Shown here piece after piece: positions 17,140 to 24,730 of a stretch of DNA of 32,741 nucleotides. The notes under the pieces were generated by a model, which worked only from the letters and a program-made list of their open reading frames with translations, did no database searches and was not told where the DNA came from. The translations under genes and the position numbers were made by a program. The stretch comes from Oerskovia douganii (lineage in GTDB: Bacteria; Actinomycetota; Actinomycetes; Actinomycetales; Cellulomonadaceae). The stretch covers positions 1 through 32,741 of the forward strand of contig NZ_JACSPN010000034.1 of the NCBI RefSeq assembly GCF_015142735.1, in the 5' to 3' direction. Positions within the stretch are counted from its first letter, which is position 1. Every line of letters starts with the position of its first letter.

Positions 17140-18900
17140 CTACAGGCTGCGCGCGAGCGCGCGCCCCACGGTCCGCCCCGAGAACAGGCACCCGCCGAGG
17201 AACGTCCCCTCGAGCGCCCGGTGGCCGTGCACGCCACCGCCGCCGAACCCGGCGGCCTCGCCCGCGGCGTACAGCCCCTCGAACACCGAGCCGTCGGGGT
17301 GCAGCACGCGGCCCTCGGTGTCGGTGTGCAGGCCGCCGAGCGTCTTGCGGGTGAGCACCGAGAGCCGGACCGCGAGCAGGGGCCCGTCCTGGGGCGTCGT
17401 GAGCGGGCGGGGCGGGGACACGCGGATGACGCGGTCGACGAAGAACTTGCGGGCCATCGCGGTCGCCACGACCTGGTGGTCCTTGCCGAGCCCCGACCGC
17501 ACCTGCTCGTCGCGCAGCCGCACGAGCCGTTCGAGCTCTGCCGCGTCGATGTGACCCTGCGACCCGGGGGTCGCCGCCGTGAGGGCGTTCATCCCGGCCG
17601 CGAGCTCGGTCGGGGTCTGGCCCCACACGAACTCGGGGGACTCGGCCGCGAACCGTGCGACCGGCCCGACGGCCCCGGGCAGGACCCGTTGCGCGAGGAG
17701 CCGCACGCTGCGACCGGTCAGGTCGGGGTTCTGCTCCGAGCCCGACAGCGCGAACTCGCTGTCCATGATGGCCTTGTTGAGCACGAACCAGGAGTGGTCG
17801 TCGGCGCGGCCCGTGACGTGCTGGAGCGATCCCAGCGCGTCGAACCCGGGGAAGAGGGGGGAGGGCAGCCGGTGGCCGTGCGCGTCGACCCACAGCGACG
17901 AGGGGCCGGGCAGGATGCGGATGCCGTGGTCGGTCCACACGGGCGAGTGGTTCGCGATGCCCTCGGGGTAGTGCCACATGCGGTCCTCGTGGACCAGGGC
18001 CGCGCCCGCGTCGCGTGCGACGCCGAGCATCAGGCCGTCGGTCGAGTCGGGCACGCCCGAGAGCATGCGCGCGGGCAGCACCCCGGCGGACGCGGGCCAG
18101 TGCGAGCGGACCAGGTCGTGGTTCGCGCCGATCCCCCCGGAGGCGACGACGACGGCGCTCGCGGACAGCTCGACCTCGCCCACGACGTCGCGCACCGAGG
18201 GCACCCCACGTCCGACCGGGTCGTCGGCAAGGACTTCCGCCCGCACCCCGGTGACGGCGCCGTCGGTCACCACGAGCCCGGTCACCCGGTGACGGAAGCG
18301 GACGTCGAGCAGTCCCGCGGCGCGGGCGTCGAGGGCTGCGCGCACGAAGGGTTCGAGGATGCCGGGACCCGTCCCCCACGTGACGTGGAAGCGCGGCACG
18401 CTGTTGCCGTGGCCCCCCGCGGGGTAGCCACCCCGCTCGGCCCACTGGACGAGCGGGAACCAGCGCACCCCCTTGGCGTGCAGCCACGGGCGCAGGTCAC
18501 CTGCGGCGAAGTCGACGAAGCCCTGGGCCCAGGCGTAGCCCCAGCGGTCGGGGCCCTGGCCCTCGGCGGCCCCGGGGGCGAAGTTCGCCGAGCCCAGCCA
18601 GTCGTCGAACGCGAGGTCGGGGGAGTCCTTGACGCCCAGACGGCGCTGCTCGGGGGAGTCGACGAGGAACAGCCCGCCGAAGGACCACCAGGCCTGGCCG
18701 CCCAGGCTCGCGGCGGGTTCCTGGTCGAGCAGGATCACGCGTCGGCCCGCGGCCGTGAGCTCGGTCGCGGCGACGAGCCCGGACAGGCCCGCGCCGACGA
18801 CCACGACCTCGGCCGAGTCGGTCGGGCCGGGGCTGGGAGCGCTCCCGTGCGTCGGGGCGGAGGAGGGCGTGCCGGGGATGCTGACGTCGTTGTCACTCAT
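17140..18900 (-). CDS. FAD-binding dehydrogenase (KsdD-like, Rv0785 type)
   Basis: This is a flavin-dependent oxidoreductase of the fumarate reductase / 3-ketosteroid dehydrogenase superfamily. After a Ser/Pro/Thr-rich N-tail (1-29) comes the dinucleotide-binding fold with GAGLSG at 36-41 and an acidic strand end (ILLDQE). GGQAWWSFGGLF (67-78) is typical of the Rv0785-like subgroup. The C-terminus has the usual second FAD contact, LYAAGEAAGFGGGGVHGHRA. The 586 residues are longer than many homologues (about 550), mainly at the N-tail. The substrate cannot be told from sequence; steroid activity should not be assumed. ATG 18900 is supported by TAGTCT 6 bases upstream. The glgX stop lies 102 bases upstream on the same strand, and the gene has its own likely promoter. 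Confidence 0.88.
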   Translation of the reverse strand: MSDNDVSIPGTPSSAPTHGSAPSPGPTDSAEVVVVGAGLSGLVAATELTAAGRRVILLDQEPAASLGGQAWWSFGGLFLVDSPEQRRLGVKDSPDLAFDDWLGSANFAPGAAEGQGPDRWGYAWAQGFVDFAAGDLRPWLHAKGVRWFPLVQWAERGGYPAGGHGNSVPRFHVTWGTGPGILEPFVRAALDARAAGLLDVRFRHRVTGLVVTDGAVTGVRAEVLADDPVGRGVPSVRDVVGEVELSASAVVVASGGIGANHDLVRSHWPASAGVLPARMLSGVPDSTDGLMLGVARDAGAALVHEDRMWHYPEGIANHSPVWTDHGIRILPGPSSLWVDAHGHRLPSPLFPGFDALGSLQHVTGRADDHSWFVLNKAIMDSEFALSGSEQNPDLTGRSVRLLAQRVLPGAVGPVARFAAESPEFVWGQTPTELAAGMNALTAATPGSQGHIDAAELERLVRLRDEQVRSGLGKDHQVVATAMARKFFVDRVIRVSPPRPLTTPQDGPLLAVRLSVLTRKTLGGLHTDTEGRVLHPDGSVFEGLYAAGEAAGFGGGGVHGHRALEGTFLGGCLFSGRTVGRALARSL

Positions 18901-18906
18901 GCGCAG

Positions 18907-18912
18907 AGACTA
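18907..18912 (-). promoter_or_regulatory. -10 element for the FAD-dehydrogenase gene (leaderless)
   Basis: TAGTCT on the minus strand ends 6 bases before the ATG at 18900, with no ribosome site between. This indicates a leaderless transcript separate from glgX. Confidence 0.55.
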
Positions 18913-19002
18913 GACCCCGCGCCGTCTGCGAGGTAGAGGCTTCGCGTCGAGGCGGCGGTCCGGAGCCCTCCGCATCACCGCGAGCCCTCTGCCCCGGCGC
19001 CC

Positions 19003-21342
19003 TCAGCGGTGGTCGGTCGAGACGTAGACCTGCAGGCTGAGCGGCTCCAGCAGCGCGGCCGCACCCTGCCCACCGAGCACCTCCGGGGCCCCCTCCCGGG
19101 CGCGCTCGGCCGGGTGCTCCCAGTCGGAGTCCCACACGAGGTCCCACGCGGGCGCCCGCCCGTCCCCGACAGGCCCGGTGCCCGGGTCCCCGCCCGCCTC
19201 GTCGGCCTCGTCGGCCGGCCCGCCGGCCGTCCGCCCCGGCACGTCCGCGAGCACGACCTCGACCGTGTCGAGCGACCCGTTGAGCACGAGGAGCACGTCG
19301 TGGTCCCCGGCGCGCGGACCCGTGCGCAGCATCTGCAGGACGCGGAAGCCGGGGTCGTGCCAGGCCGCGTGGTCGAGGGGGTGGCCTGCGGCGTCGAACC
19401 ACGCGAGGTCCGGCACCGCGTCCCCGGCGGCGTGCCGCGGCCGACCGTGGAAGAACGTCTCGCTGCGCAGCGCGGCGTGCTCGCGGCGCAGGGCCAGGAG
19501 GTGGGTCGTGGTCGCGAGCAGGTCCTTGCGCCAGGGCGACAGGTCCCAGCTCACCCACGACACGGGCCCGTCCTGGCAGTACGCGTTGTTGTTGCCGCGC
19601 TGGGTGCGTCCCATCTCGTCGCCCGCGGTGAGCATGGGAGTGCCTGCCGCGAGGACCTGGGTCGCCATGAGGTTGCGGATCGAGCGGCGGCGCAGGGGCG
19701 CGATCTCGACGCCCGGCTCGAGCCCCTCGATCGTCGCGTCCTCGTTCGCCAGCCGCCCTTCGACGCCGTGGTTCCAGGACCGGTTGTCGTCGCTGCCGTC
19801 GCGGTTGCCCTCGCCGTTGGCCTCGTTGTGCTTGTGCTCGTAGGCGACGAGGTCGGCGAGCGTGAACCCGTCGTGCGCGGTGACGAAGTTGATCGAGGCC
19901 ACGGGCCCGCGCATGAGAGGCGGGTCGCTGTGGCCGAAGAGGTCCGCGGACCCGGCCAGACGGGTCGCGAGCTCGCGCACGCCCTGGCCGGGGCGTCCGT
20001 GCGAGGCCTCGCGCGGGTCGGCGAGCCAGAACTGGCGCACGGCCCCGCGGAAGCGGTCGTTCCACTCGGCCAGGGGGGCCGGGAACTGGCCGGTGCGCCA
20101 ACCACCGGGGCCGACGTCCCAGGGCTCCGCGACCAGCTTGAGCCCGTTCAGGACCGGGTCGGTCTGGAGCGCGACGAGGAACGGGTGGTCGGGGTCGAAC
20201 CCCGCGGGCCCGCGGGCCAGGGTCACGGCGAGGTCGAACCGGAAGCCGTCGACGCCGACCTCCTGCGCCCACCAGCGCAGCGAGTCGAGCGTCATCTGCA
20301 CCACGCGGGGGCGGCGGAAGTCGAGGCTGTTCCCCGTCCCGGTGACGTCGGCCAGCCGGGCCGGGGTCGCGCCGTCGTGCAGGTAGTGCACGGGGTTGTC
20401 GAGACCGCGCCACGACAGGTGCGGCCCGTCGGCGCCGCCCTCGCACGTGTGGTTGTGCACGACGTCGAGGATCACCTCGAGCCCGGCCTCGTGCAGCAGG
20501 TGCACCATGCCGCGCACCTCGTCGACGACGGCGCCGGGCCCGGCCTCCTGCGCGGCCCGCGTCGCGTACGGGGCATGGGGGGCGAAGAAGCCTGCGGTCG
20601 AGTACCCCCAGTAGTTCGTCAGGCCCTTGGCGACCAGGTGCGGCTCGGTGAGGAAGGCGTGGATCGGCAGGAGCTCGACCGTCGTGACGCCCAGGTCCTT
20701 GAGGTGCGCGATCGTCGCAGGGTGCGCGAGGCCCGCGTACGTGCCGCGCAGGTCCTCGGGCACCGCGTCGAGCCGCATGGTCAGGCCCCGCACGTGGGCC
20801 TCGTAGACGACCGTGTCGGCCCACGGGACGTGCGGGCGACGCACGGGTGCGTGCCCCGTGCGCGGGGCGACGACGACCGAGTGCGGCACGTGCGCGGCCG
20901 AGTCCCGCGGGTCGGCGGGACCGTAGACGTCCCCCACGAGAGCCCCTGAGGCGTCGCGCTCGACCACGTGCCCCCGCGTCGAGGGGTCGTCGTCGAGCTC
21001 GCCCACGAGCCCGTGCGCGTACGGGTCGAGGAGCAGCTTCGCCGGGTTGTACCGGAGACCGGCCGCGGGGTCCCACGGCCCCTCGGCCCGGAGGCCGTAG
21101 CGCTGCCCCTCGCCCACACCCGGGACGTGACCGTGCCAGACGCCGTAGGTCGGCCCGTCGAGGGCGACGCGGCGCTCGCGGAGCTCGCCGTCGGGCGAGA
21201 CGTCGAGCAGGCACAGGTGCACGGCGCTCGCGTGCGACGCGAGCACGGCGACGTCGACACCGTCACCGGCGAGGTGGACACCGAGAGGCGGGACCGGACC
21301 GTGGGAGGGGCGGGGGCGGGGAGCGGGGACGAGCGTCGGCAC
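19003..21342 (-). CDS. glgX: Glycogen debranching enzyme (GH13_11, isoamylase type)
   Basis: GlgX hydrolyses alpha-1,6 branches, mostly of short stubs left by GlgP. The 779 residues start with VPTLVPAPRP. A CBM48-type beta domain (about 20-110) is followed by the GH13 barrel and a C-terminal beta domain. Catalytic D370 (GFRFDLAVTL), E406 (LVAEPWDVGPGGW) and D491 (TAHDGFTLADL) are present, with the GlgX hallmark HNEANGEGNRDG. The C-terminal region carries an acidic Gly/Asp/Pro-rich insertion (ADEADEAGGDPGTGPVGDG). The start is GTG at 21342 or 21345; the first is preferred because CACAAT lies 6 bases upstream and the longer open frame begins in non-coding sequence. It lies apart from glgP but completes the glucan breakdown set, and it is divergent from etfB. 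Confidence 0.93.
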   Translation of the reverse strand: MPTLVPAPRPRPSHGPVPPLGVHLAGDGVDVAVLASHASAVHLCLLDVSPDGELRERRVALDGPTYGVWHGHVPGVGEGQRYGLRAEGPWDPAAGLRYNPAKLLLDPYAHGLVGELDDDPSTRGHVVERDASGALVGDVYGPADPRDSAAHVPHSVVVAPRTGHAPVRRPHVPWADTVVYEAHVRGLTMRLDAVPEDLRGTYAGLAHPATIAHLKDLGVTTVELLPIHAFLTEPHLVAKGLTNYWGYSTAGFFAPHAPYATRAAQEAGPGAVVDEVRGMVHLLHEAGLEVILDVVHNHTCEGGADGPHLSWRGLDNPVHYLHDGATPARLADVTGTGNSLDFRRPRVVQMTLDSLRWWAQEVGVDGFRFDLAVTLARGPAGFDPDHPFLVALQTDPVLNGLKLVAEPWDVGPGGWRTGQFPAPLAEWNDRFRGAVRQFWLADPREASHGRPGQGVRELATRLAGSADLFGHSDPPLMRGPVASINFVTAHDGFTLADLVAYEHKHNEANGEGNRDGSDDNRSWNHGVEGRLANEDATIEGLEPGVEIAPLRRRSIRNLMATQVLAAGTPMLTAGDEMGRTQRGNNNAYCQDGPVSWVSWDLSPWRKDLLATTTHLLALRREHAALRSETFFHGRPRHAAGDAVPDLAWFDAAGHPLDHAAWHDPGFRVLQMLRTGPRAGDHDVLLVLNGSLDTVEVVLADVPGRTAGGPADEADEAGGDPGTGPVGDGRAPAWDLVWDSDWEHPAERAREGAPEVLGGQGAAALLEPLSLQVYVSTDHR

Positions 21343-21348
21343 CACTCC

Positions 21349-21354
21349 ATTGTG
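21349..21354 (-). promoter_or_regulatory. Possible -10 element for glgX
   Basis: CACAAT on the minus strand ends 6 bases before the GTG at 21342. It keeps A at position 2 and T at position 6 but lacks the first T, so it is weaker than the other -10 boxes in the window. Confidence 0.35.
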
Positions 21355-21430
21355 CGGCCCGCACGTGGACGCCTTGTGCTCACCAGGTGGTCGTCCGCGA
21401 GATCTCACCCGGTTGTGCCGCGCTGGCCGG

Positions 21431-21473
21431 TAGGGTTTCGCCTGTGCCACACCTTCCCCGGAAGGGGCGTGGC
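21431..21473 (+). promoter_or_regulatory. etfB promoter region and leader hairpin
   Basis: TAGGGT at 21431-21436 is a plausible -10 box. About 10 bases downstream, GCCAC (21446-21450) and GTGGC (21469-21473) enclose an inner CTTC/GAAG stem. This would be a folded element near the 5' end of an etfB leader of about 80 bases. No known riboswitch consensus was recognised. Confidence 0.4.
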
Positions 21474-21524
21474 ATGCGGGTACCCCCCGGGTCCACCGTC
21501 GTCCCAACCACGGAGCACATCACG

Positions 21525-22334
21525 ATGAGGATCGTCGTCGCCGTCAAGTACGTTCCCGATATCCACGCCGACCGGCGGTTCGACGCCGGGCGTGTGGTGC
21601 GATCGTCCGAGGAGGGGACCCTCAACGAGCTCGACGAGAACGCGATCGAGGCCGCGCTGCGCATCGTCGAGTCGCTGCCCGAGGACGAGCAGGCGACCTC
21701 CGAGGTCGTCGTCCTGACCATGGCCGGCCCGGAGGCCGACACCGCGATCCGCAAGGCGTTCCAGATGGGCGTCGGCCGCGGGGTGCGCGTCAGCGACGAG
21801 GCGCTCGCGGGCTCGGACTACTTCGGCACGGTCCGTACGCTCGCCGCAGCGATCCGCCGGCTCGAGCAGGAGGGGCCGGTCGACCTCGTCCTGACGGGCA
21901 TGGCCGCCCTCGACGGGCTCGGCTCCGTGGTCCCCGTGCTGCTCGCGGCCGAGCTCGACCTGCCGCAGCTCACGCTCGCGGGCAAGCTCGAGGTCGACAC
22001 CGAGGCACGTACGGCCCAGGTCACGCGCGAGCTGGACGACGCGCTCGAGGTGCTCTCCGCCCCCCTGCCGGCCGTGGTCAGCGTGACCGACCACGCGAAC
22101 TGGCCGCGCTTCCCCAACTTCAAGCTCATCATGGCCGCGCGGACGCAGCCGATCGACGTCTGGGACCTTGCGGACCTGGGGCTGGACCCCGCGACCGTGG
22201 GCGACGCCGGGGCCCGCACCCGCGTCCTCGCCGCCACGCCCCGCCCGCCGCGCCCCGAGGTCGAGGTCGTCGTCGACAAGGGCGAGGGCGGTCGCGCGCT
22301 GGCCGAGTTCCTCATCCGCAACGACCTGGTCTGA
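21525..22334 (+). CDS. etfB: Electron transfer flavoprotein, beta subunit
   Basis: EtfB forms a heterodimer with EtfA and carries electrons from acyl-CoA and other flavin dehydrogenases to the respiratory chain; the beta subunit binds AMP. The 269 residues show the family start MRIVVAVKYVPD, LNELDENAIEAALRI, and VDLVLTGMAALDG in the nucleotide-binding region. The ending ALAEFLIRNDLV is also typical. Length is normal. ATG 21525 is preceded by GGAG at a proper distance, and the frame further upstream is not protein-like. EtfA follows after 11 bases, so the two form an operon. In Mycobacterium the same pair (Rv3029c-Rv3028c) also lies close to iscS-mnmA. Confidence 0.95.
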   Translation: MRIVVAVKYVPDIHADRRFDAGRVVRSSEEGTLNELDENAIEAALRIVESLPEDEQATSEVVVLTMAGPEADTAIRKAFQMGVGRGVRVSDEALAGSDYFGTVRTLAAAIRRLEQEGPVDLVLTGMAALDGLGSVVPVLLAAELDLPQLTLAGKLEVDTEARTAQVTRELDDALEVLSAPLPAVVSVTDHANWPRFPNFKLIMAARTQPIDVWDLADLGLDPATVGDAGARTRVLAATPRPPRPEVEVVVDKGEGGRALAEFLIRNDLV

Positions 22335-22345
22335 GAGGGAACACC

Positions 22346-23323
22346 GTGACCACCAACGTCCTCGTCCTGCTCGACTCCCCGCAGACCCAGCTCCGGTCCG
22401 CGGCCCTCGAGCTCCTCACCATCGCCCGCAGCCTCGGCCGCCCCAAGGCCGTGGCGCTCGCCAGCCCCAGCGTCACGACGCTCGCGCAGCTCGGCGCCTA
22501 CGGGGTGGACACCGTCCTCCAGGCCGAGCTGCCCACGTCGTTGAGCAAGGACGACGCCCACCTCACGGCGGTCGTCTCGGCGACCCTCGCGACCGCGGTG
22601 CGCCGCGCGCACGCGGACATCGTCCTTCTCTCGGCGACGTTCCCCAACAAGGAGGCCGCAGCCCGGCTCGCCTACGAGCTGGGTGCGGGCCTCGTGATCG
22701 ACGCCGCCGCGGTCCGTGCGGAGGACGGCAAGGCGGTGGGCCACAAGCGGGTCTTCGCCGGGTCGTGGGACACCTCGTGCGAGGTCGTCACCGAGCAGGC
22801 CGTGTTCACGGTCCGCGCGAACTCCGTCGTGCCGGAGCCTGCCGAGTCCTCGGTCGAGACCGAGGTCATCGGGTTCCCGGTCGAGCTGCCGGCGTCGGCG
22901 ACCGGCGTCACGGTCGTCTCCCGCGAGGAGAAGCCGGTCGTCGAGGGCGGGCGCCCCGCACTGGCCGAGGCCGCGACCGTCGTCGCGGGCGGCCGTGGCA
23001 CCGACGGCGACTTCGGTCCCATCGAGGAGCTGGCCGACGTGCTGGGCGCCGCGGTCGGCGCGACGCGCGACGCGGTCTACGAGGGCTGGTTCGACACGTT
23101 CATCGGTCAGACCGGCGTGACGATCGCCCCGCGCCTGTACATCGGCGCCGGGATCTCCGGCGCCCCGCACCACCGCGGCGGCATGCAGGCCTCGCAGGTC
23201 ATCGTCGCGGTGAACAACGACTCGGACAGCCCGCTGTTCGAGATCGCGGACTTCGCGGTCGTGGGCGACCTGGCCGAGGTCCTGCCGCAGGCCGCGCAGG
23301 TCCTGCGCGAGCACAAGGGCTGA
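22346..23323 (+). CDS. etfA: Electron transfer flavoprotein, alpha subunit
   Basis: EtfA binds the FAD of the ETF heterodimer. The 325 residues contain an N-terminal alpha/beta domain (VLVLLDSPQTQLRSAALELL) and the C-terminal FAD domain with GAGISG at 267-272 followed by HHRGGMQAS and VIVAVNNDSDSPLFEIADFA, all characteristic. The GTG start at 22346 has GAGGGA upstream. It is cotranscribed with etfB and ended by a strong hairpin at 23344-23380. Actinobacterial ETFs of this type are linked to fatty-acid and amino-acid oxidation through an ETF dehydrogenase; no such gene is in the window. Confidence 0.95.
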   Translation: MTTNVLVLLDSPQTQLRSAALELLTIARSLGRPKAVALASPSVTTLAQLGAYGVDTVLQAELPTSLSKDDAHLTAVVSATLATAVRRAHADIVLLSATFPNKEAAARLAYELGAGLVIDAAAVRAEDGKAVGHKRVFAGSWDTSCEVVTEQAVFTVRANSVVPEPAESSVETEVIGFPVELPASATGVTVVSREEKPVVEGGRPALAEAATVVAGGRGTDGDFGPIEELADVLGAAVGATRDAVYEGWFDTFIGQTGVTIAPRLYIGAGISGAPHHRGGMQASQVIVAVNNDSDSPLFEIADFAVVGDLAEVLPQAAQVLREHKG

Positions 23324-23343
23324 CCTCCGGGACGACCTCTCGA

Positions 23344-23380
23344 CGAACGCCCCGGCGGGCACGACCAGCCGGGGCGTTCG
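23344..23380. terminator. Bidirectional terminator between etfA and the kinase-like gene
   Basis: CGAACGCCCCGGC and GCCGGGGCGTTCG pair perfectly over 13 bp around an 11-base loop. It lies between two convergent genes, 21 bases after the etfA stop and 16 bases from the other stop, and serves both. Confidence 0.85.
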
Positions 23381-23395
23381 CACGTCCCCGGCGGG

Positions 23396-24535
23396 TCAGA
23401 GGCCGAGGTGCTCGAGCCAGGCGAGCGCCGAGACCGCCCGCCCCAGGGTGACGGTCGGTTGGCAGGGGTTCGACCGTGGGGCCGGTCTCCGGGCGAGGTC
23501 CATGTTGTAGCCGGCGAAGCCGCTCAGGATCGACCGGAGGTCCGCCGGGTGCACGTCGGCACCCAGGGGGTGGTCGTCGAACACCGCGGTGAGCCAGGCC
23601 CCGGCCCGTTCGGCGTCGTCCCAGATCACCGCAGGTGCTCCGCCGTCGGTCGGGACGTGCACGTCGACCGGGTCGAACACGCCGGCGACGCCCTGGGCGC
23701 CGACCGTGACCAGGAGGTTGGCCAGGTCGAGCCATCCGGCCCCGCGCATGGCGTAGGGCCAGTCGAGGACGTAGACCTTGTCGTCCGTGACCGCGAGGTT
23801 CCGGGCCTGCATGTCGCCGTGGACGATCGACTCGCCCTCGCACGCGACGAGCACGCCGAGCTCGACCTCTGCGAGCGACGTCAGGCGGCGCGCGGCCCAG
23901 GGAGACAGCGTCGGCAGGTGCTCGTAGGGCTCGCGGACGAGCCGGCCCCACCCGGTCGTGGCGGAGGCGACCTGCGGCCCGGCCGGCGGCAGGGGGATCT
24001 GCCGGGCGCCCGGGACGCGGGCGAGGTCGTCGAGGGTGTCGAGCACCCGTGCGAGGACCGCAGGCTGCCACGGGGTCTGGGGCGGGAACCCGTCGACGGC
24101 CTCGTACGCGAGCACGATCCAGTCACCGTCGCCGTGCCCCCACAGGAACCGGGGGGTGGGGACGGCCGTGGGGAGCCGCACGGTGATGTGCGCCTCGGCG
24201 CGGTGCAGGTCTGCGCACTCGGGGGCGTCGCGCGTGCGGGCCGCCTTGAGGAACACCTGCTCGCCCGTCGACAGCCGCAGCAACGAGCCCATGCCCGGGC
24301 TGAAACCGCTGACGACGCTGATCTCCTCGAGCACGCGGGCGTCCATGGTCGCCTCGAGCTCGTCGCGGAGCTCGCGGGGCAGCTGCGCCCACCGCAGGCG
24401 GTCGCTCGCGTGGGCGCGCGGGTCCTGCAGGTAGAGGACGACGCGGGTGGACGTGACGTCGTCGGGCGCGGGAGTGGGGTCCTCCGAGGCGCACGGCGGC
24501 ACCTGCGGTGGGGCGGTCGAGACGTCGCCGTTCAT
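23396..24535 (-). CDS. Aminoglycoside phosphotransferase (APH)-family kinase-like protein
   Basis: This is a protein-kinase-like small-molecule phosphotransferase with unknown substrate. The 379 residues have a Pro/Asp-rich N-tail (1-30), a possible ATP-binding lysine K97 in VFLKAAR, the catalytic loop IVHGDMQARNLAV (D241, N246) and the metal-binding VLDWPYA (D258). Many actinobacterial members of this family occur alone and have no known role in resistance, so drug resistance should not be assumed. ATG 24535 (MNGDVSTAPP) has AGGGG upstream; the open frame beyond it crosses the promoter region and is not coding. The gene interrupts the usual closeness of etfBA and the cysteine desulfurase. 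A good -35/-10 pair is seen at 24609-24636. Confidence 0.85.
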   Translation of the reverse strand: MNGDVSTAPPQVPPCASEDPTPAPDDVTSTRVVLYLQDPRAHASDRLRWAQLPRELRDELEATMDARVLEEISVVSGFSPGMGSLLRLSTGEQVFLKAARTRDAPECADLHRAEAHITVRLPTAVPTPRFLWGHGDGDWIVLAYEAVDGFPPQTPWQPAVLARVLDTLDDLARVPGARQIPLPPAGPQVASATTGWGRLVREPYEHLPTLSPWAARRLTSLAEVELGVLVACEGESIVHGDMQARNLAVTDDKVYVLDWPYAMRGAGWLDLANLLVTVGAQGVAGVFDPVDVHVPTDGGAPAVIWDDAERAGAWLTAVFDDHPLGADVHPADLRSILSGFAGYNMDLARRPAPRSNPCQPTVTLGRAVSALAWLEHLGL

Positions 24536-24608
24536 GCCGTCACCCCTGGAGCACGACGGGTCGTGGCAGGGTGACGACGAGGTTCCCGAGGGCGAACGAG
24601 CATCCGTC

Positions 24609-24636
24609 AAGATATCGGTTTTTCCTGTGCTGTCCA
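24609..24636 (-). promoter_or_regulatory. Promoter of the APH-family gene
   Basis: On the minus strand TGGACA (24636-24631) and TATCTT (24614-24609) are separated by 16 bases, close to the TTGACA/TATAAT consensus. It lies in the only AT-richer patch of this part of the window and would give a leader of about 67 bases. Confidence 0.6.
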
Positions 24637-24701
24637 GCGTTCCTCCACACACGTCGCGGGTGACGACCACATCGTGGCCTCGACGGTCGCGAATACCTTC
24701 G

Positions 24702-24707
24702 TAGACT
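24702..24707 (+). promoter_or_regulatory. -10 element for the iscS-mnmA operon
   Basis: TAGACT fits TANNNT. It ends 19 bases before the ATG at 24727 and 8 bases before a GTG at 24716 that opens a five-codon frame. A weak TCGACG lies 16 bases upstream as possible -35. Confidence 0.45.
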
Positions 24708-24715
24708 GGACGACT

Positions 24716-24730
24716 GTGATCGCCCGATGA
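24716..24730 (+). other. Candidate minimal upstream ORF coupled to iscS
   Basis: GTG-ATC-GCC-CGA-TGA is a four-residue frame placed just where the transcript should begin. Its TGA overlaps the iscS start as ATGA. The iscS ATG has no Shine-Dalgarno, so reinitiation after this tiny frame is possible. It may also be chance. Confidence 0.25.

Noticed and set aside
17140-18900. True 3-ketosteroid delta-1-dehydrogenase
   Set aside because: The GGQAWWSFGGLF signature belongs to the Rv0785-like subgroup and no steroid degradation genes are nearby.
23396-24535. Antibiotic resistance kinase
   Set aside because: The APH fold is shared by many kinases of unrelated substrates, and nothing in the sequence or context indicates an aminoglycoside substrate.
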